64,000 nt of DNA from Aeromonas sp. FDAARGOS 1405 (GTDB lineage Bacteria; Pseudomonadota; Gammaproteobacteria; Enterobacterales; Aeromonadaceae): positions 5,476-69,475 of the forward strand of contig NZ_CP077312.1 in the NCBI RefSeq assembly GCF_019048265.1, written 5' to 3'. Positions 26,783 to 34,189 of the stretch are shown one piece after another. Positions within the stretch are counted from its first letter, which is position 1. Each line of letters starts with the position of its first letter. The translations under genes and the position numbers were made by a program. The notes beneath the pieces were generated by a model. That model saw nothing but the letters and a program-made list of their open reading frames with translations, did no database searches and was not told the origin of the DNA.

Positions 26783-26795
26783 GCCCCCTTTTTTT
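26772..26795 (+). terminator. Terminator of the 60-aa membrane protein gene
   Basis: GGGGGC-gataa-GCCCCC followed by TTTTTTT. Confidence 0.9.
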
Positions 26796-26854
26796 GCTTG
26801 CCTACACGCTTGCTATTGGTATCACCCGTTCAGGTTTAAAGACAAAGAACTGCT

Positions 26855-27414
26855 TTTGAACCGACCGGCCAAGGCCGGTCAACCATTGTCTACTCGCCCC
26901 GCGAGCGGGGCTCACCGAGCCCCGCAAGCGGTGTCTCGGCCCTTCGGGTAACGCCAAGGGGTATGAACTCCCTTCGGTCGCCAAAGACAGAGACAAAGAC
27001 AAGAAGGAATTGCGCATGCGCAATTCCAGGCAGCCCCCCTTTCCGACCGGCTCACTCCCCCTGGTCACCTCGCCGCTGCTTGCAGAGTCCTACGCCGCCC
27101 CTGTCATCGGCGCAAGGTGCTTCCCTTCGGGACTCCACCTTGCGCCGCTGCCATGTTCGGCGTGGCCGGACTATGCAGCGACGGGGTGGCCAGAGGAAGT
27201 GAAAGAATGCCGGTCAGAAGGGAGGCTGGATGAAGGCGGCTGCGCCGCCGCTATTTAAAAGATAATGCGGGCGTTCCCCCCGCACCCCCCGCAGCTATGA
27301 GGTAGGTTGCAGGGCGCGAGGGCAGGGGAGGGCCCGAAAATAAACGGCTTGACAGCAATCCCCATTGGGGATTATAATAATCAGGAACTCGGGGCAATGA
27401 CCCCATCATCAGGA
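26855..27414. repeat. 560-bp direct repeat, left copy
   Basis: Essentially identical, without indels, to 32259-32818 (constant offset 5404). It spans the GC-rich hairpins, the 20-bp extended palindrome at 27007, a G-run leader and regulon cassette 2. Open frames inside it are copied in both places but lack RBSs, so it is treated as regulatory/mobile DNA, not a gene. Confidence 0.92.
27007..27026. repeat. Plasmid-wide palindrome, copy 6, extended to 20 bp
   Basis: GAATTGCGCATGCGCAATTC, perfect 20-bp palindrome containing the 14-bp core (27010-27023). The two longest copies are this one and its duplicate at 32411. Confidence 0.9.
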
Positions 27415-27415
27415 G
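27349..27415 (+). promoter_or_regulatory. Regulon cassette 2 (radC-like pair)
   Basis: TTGACA (27349-27354), 18-bp spacer, TATAAT (27373-27378); operator AATCCCCATTGGGGATT at 27357-27373 fills the spacer. The leader has GGGG-caatga-CCCC and AGGAG. Confidence 0.85.
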
Positions 27416-27421
27416 TATAAA

Positions 27422-27916
27422 ATGAAAGACTTCACCGCCAAAGAGCAGGAAATAATTTCCACCGCTAACAACATCATTTTGAGTCGATTTAAAAAGTATC
27501 CACTCCTTAACTCTCCGAAGCTAATTAGAAATTATTTGGCTTCAAAGTTAGTCATGGAAGAAAATACATTTAGAATATTGTTGTTGAATGAGACTTTTTG
27601 CTTGATAGATGATGTTCCATTAACGCTAGGTTCCATTGATATTTCAAGTGTGTATGCAAGGGAGGTAATGGGAGAGATTTTGCAGAAGTATGCCAAAGCC
27701 GCAATGAAAATTGTGATAGAGCATAATGCATCGGCAATTCTGATGGTGCATAGCCACCCGCAGGGATTTGTATATCCGAGCAATGCAGACAAGGAAATAA
27801 CAACTCAAATAACAGCTGCGCTAGGTTTGGTCGGTGTTCGAGTGGTTGATCATGTTATCCTGGCCGGAGATAAAACCTATTCATTTTCAGAACATGGCAT
27901 TTTAGGGGCAAAGTGA
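27422..27916 (+). CDS. RadC-like JAB-domain protein 1
   Basis: 164 residues. The metal-binding motif HSHPQG...S-N-A-D lies at about residues 109-122, complete. Only the RadC/JAB domain with a short N-terminal arm is present; the RadC HhH region of chromosomal proteins is missing, as in most plasmid and genomic-island copies. AT-rich relative to its neighbours. Biochemical role of plasmid RadC-like proteins is unproved; position in an anti-restriction island suggests a function in early transfer. Confidence 0.87.
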   Translation: MKDFTAKEQEIISTANNIILSRFKKYPLLNSPKLIRNYLASKLVMEENTFRILLLNETFCLIDDVPLTLGSIDISSVYAREVMGEILQKYAKAAMKIVIEHNASAILMVHSHPQGFVYPSNADKEITTQITAALGLVGVRVVDHVILAGDKTYSFSEHGILGAK

Positions 27917-27937
27917 CCCCATTATCAGGAGGTTGAA

Positions 27938-28393
27938 ATGAGTGTGTTTACCGTAGAAGAGTTAGAGCTTATTGCCGCTGCCAACGCTGTCATTTTGGAA
28001 AAGTTCAAGCGCGGCATGTCTCTTACTTCACCTGATTTGGTGGCGGAATATCTAACTACAAAGTTAGCCGTAGAAGAGCAAGAGGTTTTCAGGGTGTTAT
28101 TGTTGGATAGCAAACACCGCTTAATTGATGATGTCGCCTTGTTCAAAGGATCTATCGCTGCGGCCTATGTTCATCCAAGAGACATTATAAAAAAAGTGTT
28201 GGATGTAAATGCAGCAGCCGTGATCTGCGCTCATAACCACCCATCAGGGCATATCTCCCCAAGCCGAGCCGATATTGATATCACTGACCAGATTAAGGCT
28301 GCGCTTGCTACTATAGATGTTCGCCTCCTCGATCATGTTATTGTAGGAGGTGGAGAAACTTATTCTTTTGCTGGTCGTGGCATTCTAAATTAA
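27938..28393 (+). CDS. RadC-like JAB-domain protein 2
   Basis: 151 residues, paralogue of the preceding gene, with HNHPSG...S-R-A-D at about residues 99-112 and the C-terminal LLDHVIVGGGETYSFAGRG typical of RadC. AGGAGG precedes the ATG; 21 nt from gene 1, so one transcript. Higher GC than gene 1, so the pair was probably brought together, not freshly duplicated. Confidence 0.9.
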   Translation: MSVFTVEELELIAAANAVILEKFKRGMSLTSPDLVAEYLTTKLAVEEQEVFRVLLLDSKHRLIDDVALFKGSIAAAYVHPRDIIKKVLDVNAAAVICAHNHPSGHISPSRADIDITDQIKAALATIDVRLLDHVIVGGGETYSFAGRGILN

Positions 28394-28418
28394 ATCCAAA
28401 TAAAACAGTTGATTATAA

Positions 28419-28483
28419 TCCCCTTTGGGGATTATAATCTATTTGTCATCGGGGCAATGACCCCATTATCTGGAGAGTGAAAA
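28419..28483 (+). promoter_or_regulatory. Regulon cassette 3 (methyltransferase gene)
   Basis: TTGATT (28419), 18-bp spacer, TATAAT (28443-28448); operator AATCCCCTTTGGGGATT at 28427-28443; leader GGGG-caatga-CCCC then GGAG. Confidence 0.85.
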
Positions 28484-30196
28484 ATGCAAGACCTTCAATT
28501 TTATCCAACTGGCGCAATCCTGGCCCGCAAGGCGTTTAACAAGTTCCTCAACAAGAGAGTTACCCGACTGCTTGAACCTAGTGCTGGTCGTGGTGATCTG
28601 TTGCTTGGCTTTTTTGAAAGCCTGGGGCGTTGGACGAAGGGGGAAACGCTAGTTGATTGCGTTGAAATGGATCTTAATAATCAAGCCGTTTTACGAGATA
28701 AAAAAATTCCAGTGGTCGGCAGTGACTTTCTGAATTTCTGGCCAGCAACAATTTATAGTCATATCCTAATGAATCCCCCTTTCTTGGTTGGGGCAAAGCA
28801 TGTTTTGCATGCCTGGGAGCTGCTTTATAATGGTGAGCTGGTTGCAATCGTTAATGCTGAGACGGTAAAAAATCCGTTTTCAAAAGAACGGCAGTTGCTG
28901 GCCAACTTGATTGAAGATCATAGCGCGTCCGAGGTCGAATATTTAAAGGAGGCTTTTTTAAGCCCTGACACTGACCGTACAACCGCTGTTGAAATTGCAA
29001 TCATTCATTTGGTTAAAAAATCAAACTCAGACATGAGTTTTATAACTGATCTCCGCCGTGATGTTACTCGCAAGTGGGGGGCCCCCCAAGGTGTTGAGAA
29101 CCTTAAAAATCAATTGATGTTGCCAAGCAATGAGCTTGAAAACAGAGTTTTGGACTTTCGTTGTGCTGTTGAAGCCATGATCCAGTCTGAAGACGCAAAG
29201 GCCCGTTATTTGATCTTGTCTGGCCGCCTGGAAGAGCTGATATCAGAAACCCAAGATAAGCCCATCGAGGCCGGAGAAGTGCCAAAATCAATCATGGACG
29301 GTCGCAACGAGCGAATTAACAAAGCTTATTGCGAATTGAAAAAAAGGGCTTGGTCGGGAGTTCTGAAAAGTACCCAAGTAACTGATAAACTCTCGGTCAA
29401 AGCCAGAAATAGCCTCAACTCACAGTTTGAAGAAGTCAGCCAGCTTGAATTTGACCTCCTCAATATAATCGGATTTATTCAGGGGTTGGTATCTCAACAG
29501 GGGCAGATTCAAACTGATATGATGTGTGATGTATTTGACCTGTTCACCAGATATCACCATGACAACCGCTGTTATTATCAAGGGTGGAAAAGTAACAGCA
29601 AGCATAAAACTTGTGCATACAAAATAAAAATGAGCCGGATGGTTATTCCAGCGCATGACAGGCATGGGTATACGTGGCGCAACCAGTTAAGTTATGAGGA
29701 TACCAACCTTTTTAATGATATAGATCGCGTGTTTGCAATGTTGGAAGGGAAACATGCTGATGCAGTTAGCGGTTTAAGCAAGCTGTTTGGAAACGTTGAA
29801 TCATTTAAACAGCTATGTCAGGGGGCGCGATTGAGCTCTGATTATTTTGATGTGCGTTTTTATCCGAATGCTGGCACGTTCCATTTGTTCCCTCGCCGTG
29901 CCGACCTGATAGACCGGCTTAATCGTACAATCGGGAAACATAGAAATTGGCTGCCGCATGATGAAAGCTCGGTATCCGCTGAGTTCTGGCAACAATATGA
30001 AAAAGCCGAAAAGGTCACCGGCAAGATCCAGCTAGGTAAAATTGACTGGTGGAAGTTCCATAATGGTGAGGAAGAGCAAAAATATATCGAGCATGAAAAA
30101 GTACATGCCGCTTTGATTGAATCGCAGGCTGCTTGTGGTTTAACCCCTTGGGTGCCCGCGCTGTCTCAAACTAAAAACCTGCCCGTAGCGGCATAA
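28484..30196 (+). CDS. N6-adenine-type DNA methyltransferase domain fused to DUF4942
   Basis: 570 residues. SAM-binding motif I EPSAGRGDLL at residues 31-40 and catalytic motif IV MNPPF near 98 mark a class I amino-methyltransferase. The C-terminal half (about 320-520: DLFTRYHHDN, YTWRNQLSYEDTNLFNDIDRVF, YFDVRFYPNAGTFHLFPRR) matches the DUF4942 pattern found with plasmid methyltransferases. No restriction enzyme is nearby, so a protective methylase for incoming DNA is plausible. Target sequence unknown. Confidence 0.85.
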   Translation: MQDLQFYPTGAILARKAFNKFLNKRVTRLLEPSAGRGDLLLGFFESLGRWTKGETLVDCVEMDLNNQAVLRDKKIPVVGSDFLNFWPATIYSHILMNPPFLVGAKHVLHAWELLYNGELVAIVNAETVKNPFSKERQLLANLIEDHSASEVEYLKEAFLSPDTDRTTAVEIAIIHLVKKSNSDMSFITDLRRDVTRKWGAPQGVENLKNQLMLPSNELENRVLDFRCAVEAMIQSEDAKARYLILSGRLEELISETQDKPIEAGEVPKSIMDGRNERINKAYCELKKRAWSGVLKSTQVTDKLSVKARNSLNSQFEEVSQLEFDLLNIIGFIQGLVSQQGQIQTDMMCDVFDLFTRYHHDNRCYYQGWKSNSKHKTCAYKIKMSRMVIPAHDRHGYTWRNQLSYEDTNLFNDIDRVFAMLEGKHADAVSGLSKLFGNVESFKQLCQGARLSSDYFDVRFYPNAGTFHLFPRRADLIDRLNRTIGKHRNWLPHDESSVSAEFWQQYEKAEKVTGKIQLGKIDWWKFHNGEEEQKYIEHEKVHAALIESQAACGLTPWVPALSQTKNLPVAA

Positions 30197-30198
30197 TT

Positions 30199-30227
30199 CT
30201 AATGGGGCGTTAGCGCCCCATTTTTTA
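30199..30227 (+). terminator. Stem-loop after the methyltransferase gene
   Basis: ATGGGGCG-ttag-CGCCCCAT followed by TTTTTTAAAG, a strong terminator-like hairpin between 28484 gene and 30242 gene. Confidence 0.8.
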
Positions 30228-30241
30228 AAGAGAGTGAGATA

Positions 30242-30589
30242 ATGAATAATGTTGTTAGCATTCCACATCTGAGCGAATTGGAAATCAGTGTGTTGGTTAC
30301 CGTATCCACCGCCCATGTTAGTGAGCAAGACAGTGTTTTACTCAATGAGCTGTCAGCGCATGAGCTATGCCATGGTGATAAGCATGATTGCCTGGGCTTT
30401 TTATTTGGGGGGAACTACGGATGGATCATTAAATTCAGTGTTGATTCTTGGCCAGGCCGGTTAGCTGAAAAGGGCATATCTGAAGGGGCGATAAGTAATC
30501 TAAAGAACCTGGCCGCAGCAGGGGCCCAAGGCGTTATCTTCGATCAAGATGCTGATCGGATTGATGGGCTAATCATCTTCGAGTGGTGA
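30242..30589 (+). CDS. DUF5983-like small protein
   Basis: 115 residues. The start TVSTAHVSEQDSVLLNEL and later GGNYGWIIKF resemble the DUF5983 family of mobile elements; match by eye only. It follows the methyltransferase gene after 45 nt that contain a TAATGGGGCG-ttag-CGCCCCATT hairpin, which may attenuate transcription. Confidence 0.6.
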   Translation: MNNVVSIPHLSELEISVLVTVSTAHVSEQDSVLLNELSAHELCHGDKHDCLGFLFGGNYGWIIKFSVDSWPGRLAEKGISEGAISNLKNLAAAGAQGVIFDQDADRIDGLIIFEW

Positions 30590-30593
30590 GAGA

Positions 30594-30833
30594 ATGAGCA
30601 GCAGCCCAATAGAACATGTCAAAAGCATCATCACTGAGCTATATCCAGATCTTAAGTGCCATATCCATGAAAACAAGCGGCTAGGGCGTATTCATATCGT
30701 GTGGAGCCAAGGCCCCCAAGAGCAAGCGCTAAGGACGGCGCTTTCAGAATATGGGTTTGACTCGCGCGGCACATACAAAGTAACCACTTATCGACTACCA
30801 GATAATTTTAAAGAAACATTGATATTCGATTGA
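30594..30833 (+). CDS. Hypothetical protein, 79 aa
   Basis: Starts 4 nt after the previous gene with GGTGAGAG upstream. The segment IHIVWSQGPQEQALRTALSEYGF resembles short domains found in large polyvalent plasmid proteins (LPD29-type), a weak match. Function unknown. Confidence 0.55.
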   Translation: MSSSPIEHVKSIITELYPDLKCHIHENKRLGRIHIVWSQGPQEQALRTALSEYGFDSRGTYKVTTYRLPDNFKETLIFD

Positions 30834-30899
30834 CAGTAATCCCCTTTGGGGATTATACTGTTTGTGTTGTCGGGGCAATGACCCCATTATCTGGAGTGA
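30830..30899 (+). promoter_or_regulatory. Regulon cassette 4
   Basis: TTGACA (30830-30835, overlapping the previous stop codon), 18-bp spacer, TATACT (30854-30859); operator AATCCCCTTTGGGGATT at 30838-30854; leader GGGG-caatga-CCCC then GGAG. Confidence 0.85.
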
Positions 30900-30901
30900 A
30901 C

Positions 30902-31183
30902 ATGGAAATTAAATACGCAGACCCTCATGTGTCAGAAATCACCAAAACGGATATCAACATGCTCGAGCAATTTAAATCTCGCTTTGGCTTGAGTGATTCC
31001 AAATGCTTCATATTTGAAACAGTACATGGCCACCTCGCAAGCATGATAGTTCAGGATTACAACCAAGCTTTGCATTGTAGACTGTCACGCGCAGATATGG
31101 AGTTTGCTTTAGGCTTTGAGTGCGTCCGTCATATCAGTTTTGAGAATGGCTGTCTGAAAGTTGGTTTTCACAGTCAGAATTAA
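30902..31183 (+). CDS. Hypothetical protein, 93 aa
   Basis: ATG 30902 follows the cassette leader and GGAG; an upstream in-frame start would lie inside the promoter. Soluble, one Cys pair, no named domain. Single-gene transcript with its own terminator. Confidence 0.62.
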   Translation: MEIKYADPHVSEITKTDINMLEQFKSRFGLSDSKCFIFETVHGHLASMIVQDYNQALHCRLSRADMEFALGFECVRHISFENGCLKVGFHSQN

Positions 31184-31188
31184 TAAAA

Positions 31189-31216
31189 GCCTGGGGGCTC
31201 GCCCCCAGGCTTTAGG
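31189..31216 (+). terminator. Terminator
   Basis: AGCCTGGGGG-ctcg-CCCCCAGGCT, perfect 10-bp stem followed by TTAGGGG; weak T-run. Confidence 0.75.
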
Positions 31217-31218
31217 GG

Positions 31219-31515
31219 GTGTATATGGTATTAGTCTTTTCATTCTTTGCGCTGACGGCTCTATCACTTGCTGCGTGGTGGCGGGTACTCGTTTCAAATA
31301 GGGATTTAAGAAAGGTTGATTACGGCATGGCGATGGCATTGTTTATTGCAATGTGCGCGGTCTCTCTCCTTGTATTTTATTTTGCTCCCTTGTATGGCTC
31401 ATGGGTATGGTTACTCGGGTTTGTGTCTATTAATGGATTGGCAATCCAAGCCATTAGCTATCTGTTTGGTTTTTCTTGGGGAGGGGAAGTTTTAATTTAT
31501 GGGGAGTCAGTGTGA
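31219..31515 (+). CDS. Inner-membrane protein with three helices, 98 aa
   Basis: GTG 31219 or ATG 31225 start. Three hydrophobic segments (residues 4-20, 36-54, 62-85). The stop overlaps the start of the ArdB-like gene, so the two are co-expressed. No family recognised. Confidence 0.6.
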   Translation: MYMVLVFSFFALTALSLAAWWRVLVSNRDLRKVDYGMAMALFIAMCAVSLLVFYFAPLYGSWVWLLGFVSINGLAIQAISYLFGFSWGGEVLIYGESV

Positions 31516-31925
31516 TTGATTGTCGTAAGCGGATAAAAAAACTCCCTCAAATCGAACCGCATGGGTTCATTGTGCCTGGGTATAATCTGAAATTATCCGA
31601 GAATGTAGCGATGACGCTCAGATTTCTATCTGGGGATGATGCCTATATGCCTGGGCCGCTTGATGTATTCGAGGCCGACAATGGAGCTATATTTTTAGCT
31701 GCTGATCGTCCTGGGCTTGCTCGCGTTCTATGGGTCGGAAATTACGTTGATGAAATGGTAAGCCATCAGGCAGCAGGGATCATCGCTACAATCTTCACAC
31801 TAACGGGCCTATCTGAAGTGGTGCCAGAGCAGGCTAAGGGAGCGATCCGCGTGAAGTTAGACCAGCTGAAAAATTACGCTACTACTCACGTTGAATCAGC
31901 CATCATTGAGCGAGTATTAGACTGA
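31512..31925 (+). CDS. ardB: ArdB/KlcA-family antirestriction protein (divergent)
   Basis: 137 residues from GTG 31512 (GGGGAG upstream, GTGTGA overlap with previous stop). It follows the KlcA/ArdB plan: NGAIFLA matches the NGGAFMAPE region, VSHQAAGIIATIFTLTGLS the SSEAAGIAACLMTYS region, and LKNYATTHVESAIIERVLD the C-terminal LRDYALQHPECSAIMCLID. ArdB proteins protect incoming DNA against type I restriction. Similarity is by eye but spans the whole length. Confidence 0.75.
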   Translation: MIDCRKRIKKLPQIEPHGFIVPGYNLKLSENVAMTLRFLSGDDAYMPGPLDVFEADNGAIFLAADRPGLARVLWVGNYVDEMVSHQAAGIIATIFTLTGLSEVVPEQAKGAIRVKLDQLKNYATTHVESAIIERVLD

Positions 31926-31960
31926 AAAAGCAGTGGTGCCGGCAGCGCCGCGAAAAGAGA

Positions 31961-31991
31961 AGGGCAGGGGCTTGCGCCCCTGCCCTTTTTC
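31961..31991 (+). terminator. Strong terminator after ardB
   Basis: AGGGCAGGGGC / GCCCCTGCCCT stem followed by TTTTT. Confidence 0.9.
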
Positions 31992-32258
31992 ATTGTGCCC
32001 TTGGCTGTATAAGAACCTGGACAGGTAGGGGAGGTCTCTGTTCCTGGTCGCCTCGAGAGAGGATGGGCTGCCAAGTATGGAGAAGCCCATAAGGTTCGCT
32101 CTGTGTAATGGTCGGTTGCTGTCCCCAGTGATTAGGCAACCAGGGACTCATTCACTCAGGCTGCCCATGTTATATGGATGGTGGCCGTCACACCTCGATC
32201 AGTGGTGTCTTGTATTTTCAAAGGTGTAGGTGCTGGATAATTTAAAGCACAAAAAGGC
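31992..32258. other. Non-coding stretch between ardB and the right 560-bp repeat
   Basis: No credible gene. A TGTTCCTGGTCGCC fragment (32039) recalls the 98-bp array unit in reverse complement, perhaps a relic. Confidence 0.35.
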
Positions 32259-32818
32259 TTTGAACCGACCGGCCAAGGCCGGTCAACCATTGTCTACTCG
32301 CCCCGCGAGCGGGGCTCACCGAGCCCCGCAAGCGGTGTCTCGGCCCTTCGGGTAACGCCAAGGGGTATGAACTCCCTTCGGTCGCCAAAGACAGAGACAA
32401 AGACAAGAAGGAATTGCGCATGCGCAATTCCAGGCAGCCCCCCTTTCCGACCGGCTCACTCCCCCTGGTCACCTCGCCGCTGCTTGCAGAGTCCTACGCC
32501 GCCCCTGTCATCGGCGCAAGGTGCTTCCCTTCGGGACTCCACCTTGCGCCGCTGCCATGTTCGGCGTGGCCGGACTATGCAGCGACGGGGTGGCCAGAGG
32601 AAGTGAAAGAATGCCGGTCAGAAGGGAGGCTGGATGAAGGCGGCTGCGCCGCCGCTATTTAAAAGATAATGCGGGCGTTCCCCCCGCACCCCCCGCAGCT
32701 ATGAGGTAGGTTGCAGGGCGCGAGGGCAGGGGAGGGCCCGAAAATAAACGGCTTGACAGCAATCCCCATTGGGGATTATAATAATCAGGAACTCGGGGCA
32801 ATGACCCCATCACCAGGA
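32259..32818. repeat. 560-bp direct repeat, right copy
   Basis: Copy of 26855-27414. It supplies the promoter cassette of ardC. Together the copies bracket the radC-radC-methyltransferase-ardB block. Confidence 0.92.
32411..32430. repeat. Plasmid-wide palindrome, copy 7, extended to 20 bp
   Basis: GAATTGCGCATGCGCAATTC, duplicate of 27007 within the 560-bp repeat. Confidence 0.9.
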
Positions 32819-32819
32819 G
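32753..32819 (+). promoter_or_regulatory. Regulon cassette 5 (ardC)
   Basis: TTGACA (32753), 18-bp spacer, TATAAT (32777-32782); operator AATCCCCATTGGGGATT at 32761-32777; leader hairpin GGGG-caatga-CCCC then AGGAG. Confidence 0.85.
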
Positions 32820-32827
32820 CAATGATT

Positions 32828-33691
32828 ATGACCGACCTTTATGCAGTTGTGACTGACACCATCATCAAGCAAATGGAAGCTGGCCTAGAAGAGTCTGGCC
32901 CGCTCTGGGTTAATCAATGCAGCAGCATGCCCACAAACTTTTCAACCGGTGTGCCCTATAAGGGGATCAATGTTCTGCTCCTTTGGGCGGCAGCTTATGA
33001 GCACGGTTACACCTCCCCATATTGGCTGACGTTCAAACAGCTCGTTGCGTTGGGGGGTAACGTCAAAGGTCAGAAGTCGGTTACCTGTATCCGATATCAA
33101 ATAGCGGAACGGAAAAACGATCAGGGCGAAATTGAAAAGTATCCAATGGTTAAGCCATTCCATGTATTTAATCTTGATCAGATCGAAGGGATCACCGCTC
33201 CCGCTGTGGCCAATCCTGGTACAACCGGCATGATCGAAGCCTGCGAACGGATTTTCACTTTGAGCGGCGCGGTGATCCATGAAGAAGGCGACAAGGCATG
33301 TTACATGCCGCATCGTGATGAAATTTACCTCCCGACCCGCCAACAATTTTTTGAGCTAGAGCGATTTTACTCTGTAGGGTTCCATGAGCTGACGCACTGG
33401 ACGGCGCATAAATCTCGCCTTGACCGAGACCTATCTGGCCGATTTGGTGATGAAGCCTATGCATTTGAGGAGCTGGTTGCCGAGCTCGGCGCTTGTTTCT
33501 TAAGCTCTGATGCCGGATTTTTCTATCGGGGTGTGCCGCACCATGCGAGCTACATTCAATCATGGTTGCGAGTTTTGAAGTCAGACAAAAAGGCAATCTT
33601 TAGTGCTGCCTCCCAAGCTCAGAAAGCATACGACTACATCAATGGCCTTGTGACTGTAGCTGCGGAACAGCCTGAAAAAGTTGCCGCTTAA
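32828..33691 (+). CDS. ardC: ArdC-type antirestriction protein (ssDNA-binding plus zincin domain)
   Basis: 287 residues. The start at 32828 is 8 nt from AGGAG, better than ATG 32822 at 2 nt. The N-terminal half (YKGINVLLLWAAAYEHGYTSPYWLTFKQLVALGGNVKGQ, split here by reading) matches the ArdC ssDNA-binding domain. The metalloprotease-like half has HELTHW near residue 186 and the downstream Glu in YAFEELVAELGA. ArdC coats or guards the entering strand against restriction. Family match is strong. Confidence 0.93.
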   Translation: MTDLYAVVTDTIIKQMEAGLEESGPLWVNQCSSMPTNFSTGVPYKGINVLLLWAAAYEHGYTSPYWLTFKQLVALGGNVKGQKSVTCIRYQIAERKNDQGEIEKYPMVKPFHVFNLDQIEGITAPAVANPGTTGMIEACERIFTLSGAVIHEEGDKACYMPHRDEIYLPTRQQFFELERFYSVGFHELTHWTAHKSRLDRDLSGRFGDEAYAFEELVAELGACFLSSDAGFFYRGVPHHASYIQSWLRVLKSDKKAIFSAASQAQKAYDYINGLVTVAAEQPEKVAA

Positions 33692-33697
33692 ATAAAT

Positions 33698-33710
33698 GTG
33701 AGTCGCTCAC
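33698..33710. repeat. GTGA-nnn-GCTCAC motif, copy 2
   Basis: GTGAGTCGCTCAC in an AT-rich setting just after ardC; similar copies at 19757 and 49325. Confidence 0.45.
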
Positions 33711-33723
33711 TTATATTTTAAAA

Positions 33724-33748
33724 GCTCAGTTCTCTGGGCTTTTTTTTC
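33724..33748 (+). terminator. Terminator after ardC
   Basis: AGCTCAG-ttct-CTGGGCT stem (one G.T pair) followed by eight Ts. Confidence 0.82.
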
Positions 33749-33769
33749 ACTCACTGGGAAAATATCGCT

Positions 33770-33836
33770 TGCGAATAATCCCCAATGGGGATTATAATAA
33801 TCAGGAACTCGGGGCAATGACCCCATAACAAGGAGA
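33770..33836 (+). promoter_or_regulatory. Regulon cassette 6
   Basis: TTGCGA (33770), 18-bp spacer, TATAAT (33794-33799); operator AATCCCCAATGGGGATT at 33778-33794; leader GGGG-caatga-CCCC then AAGGAG. Confidence 0.84.
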
Positions 33837-33842
33837 CTCGAC

Positions 33843-34046
33843 ATGGAGAATATGATCGTCGTAACCCCCTGCTACAAGGTTATTGGAACCATTACAGGGG
33901 AGGATCCTAAAACTGGTTTCATTCTGGTTGATAACAAACCCACTCTTATTCATAAGTCGGAGTTAACACTTTGCCTTGACCAATTTGGAGAGTTTCAGCG
34001 CCAGAGTTTGCCAGAGTCATTCTATCAAGTGGAGGCTGCGATATGA
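33843..34046 (+). CDS. Hypothetical protein, 67 aa
   Basis: First gene of the sixth regulon transcript. Small beta-rich protein (YKVIGTITGEDPKTGFILVDNKPTLI, a possible small barrel). No family named. Stop overlaps the next start. Confidence 0.6.
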   Translation: MENMIVVTPCYKVIGTITGEDPKTGFILVDNKPTLIHKSELTLCLDQFGEFQRQSLPESFYQVEAAI

Positions 34047-34189
34047 CCGGCGCAGACGTTGTTAAAGCCTTTGCCAATGGACATCAAATTAATATACCAA
34101 TCATGCCAATAAATAACTTCAGCTTGCTTTTGGCAGAAATAAATAAATTTACCGGCCTAGTTCCAAAGAAAAAGGGGAAAAGAAAATGA
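34043..34189 (+). CDS. Hypothetical protein, 48 aa
   Basis: ATGA overlap with the gene before and with the gene after (TGA 34187-34189 against ATG 34186), plus GGAGG at good spacing. Ends in a basic tail (PKKKGKRK). The double coupling makes it credible despite its size. Confidence 0.62.
   Translation: MTGADVVKAFANGHQINIPIMPINNFSLLLAEINKFTGLVPKKKGKRK

Noticed and set aside
26963..27258. Open frames inside the 560-bp repeat, present in both copies
   Set aside because: Identity of the copies is explained by DNA duplication; no RBS and several overlapping frames.
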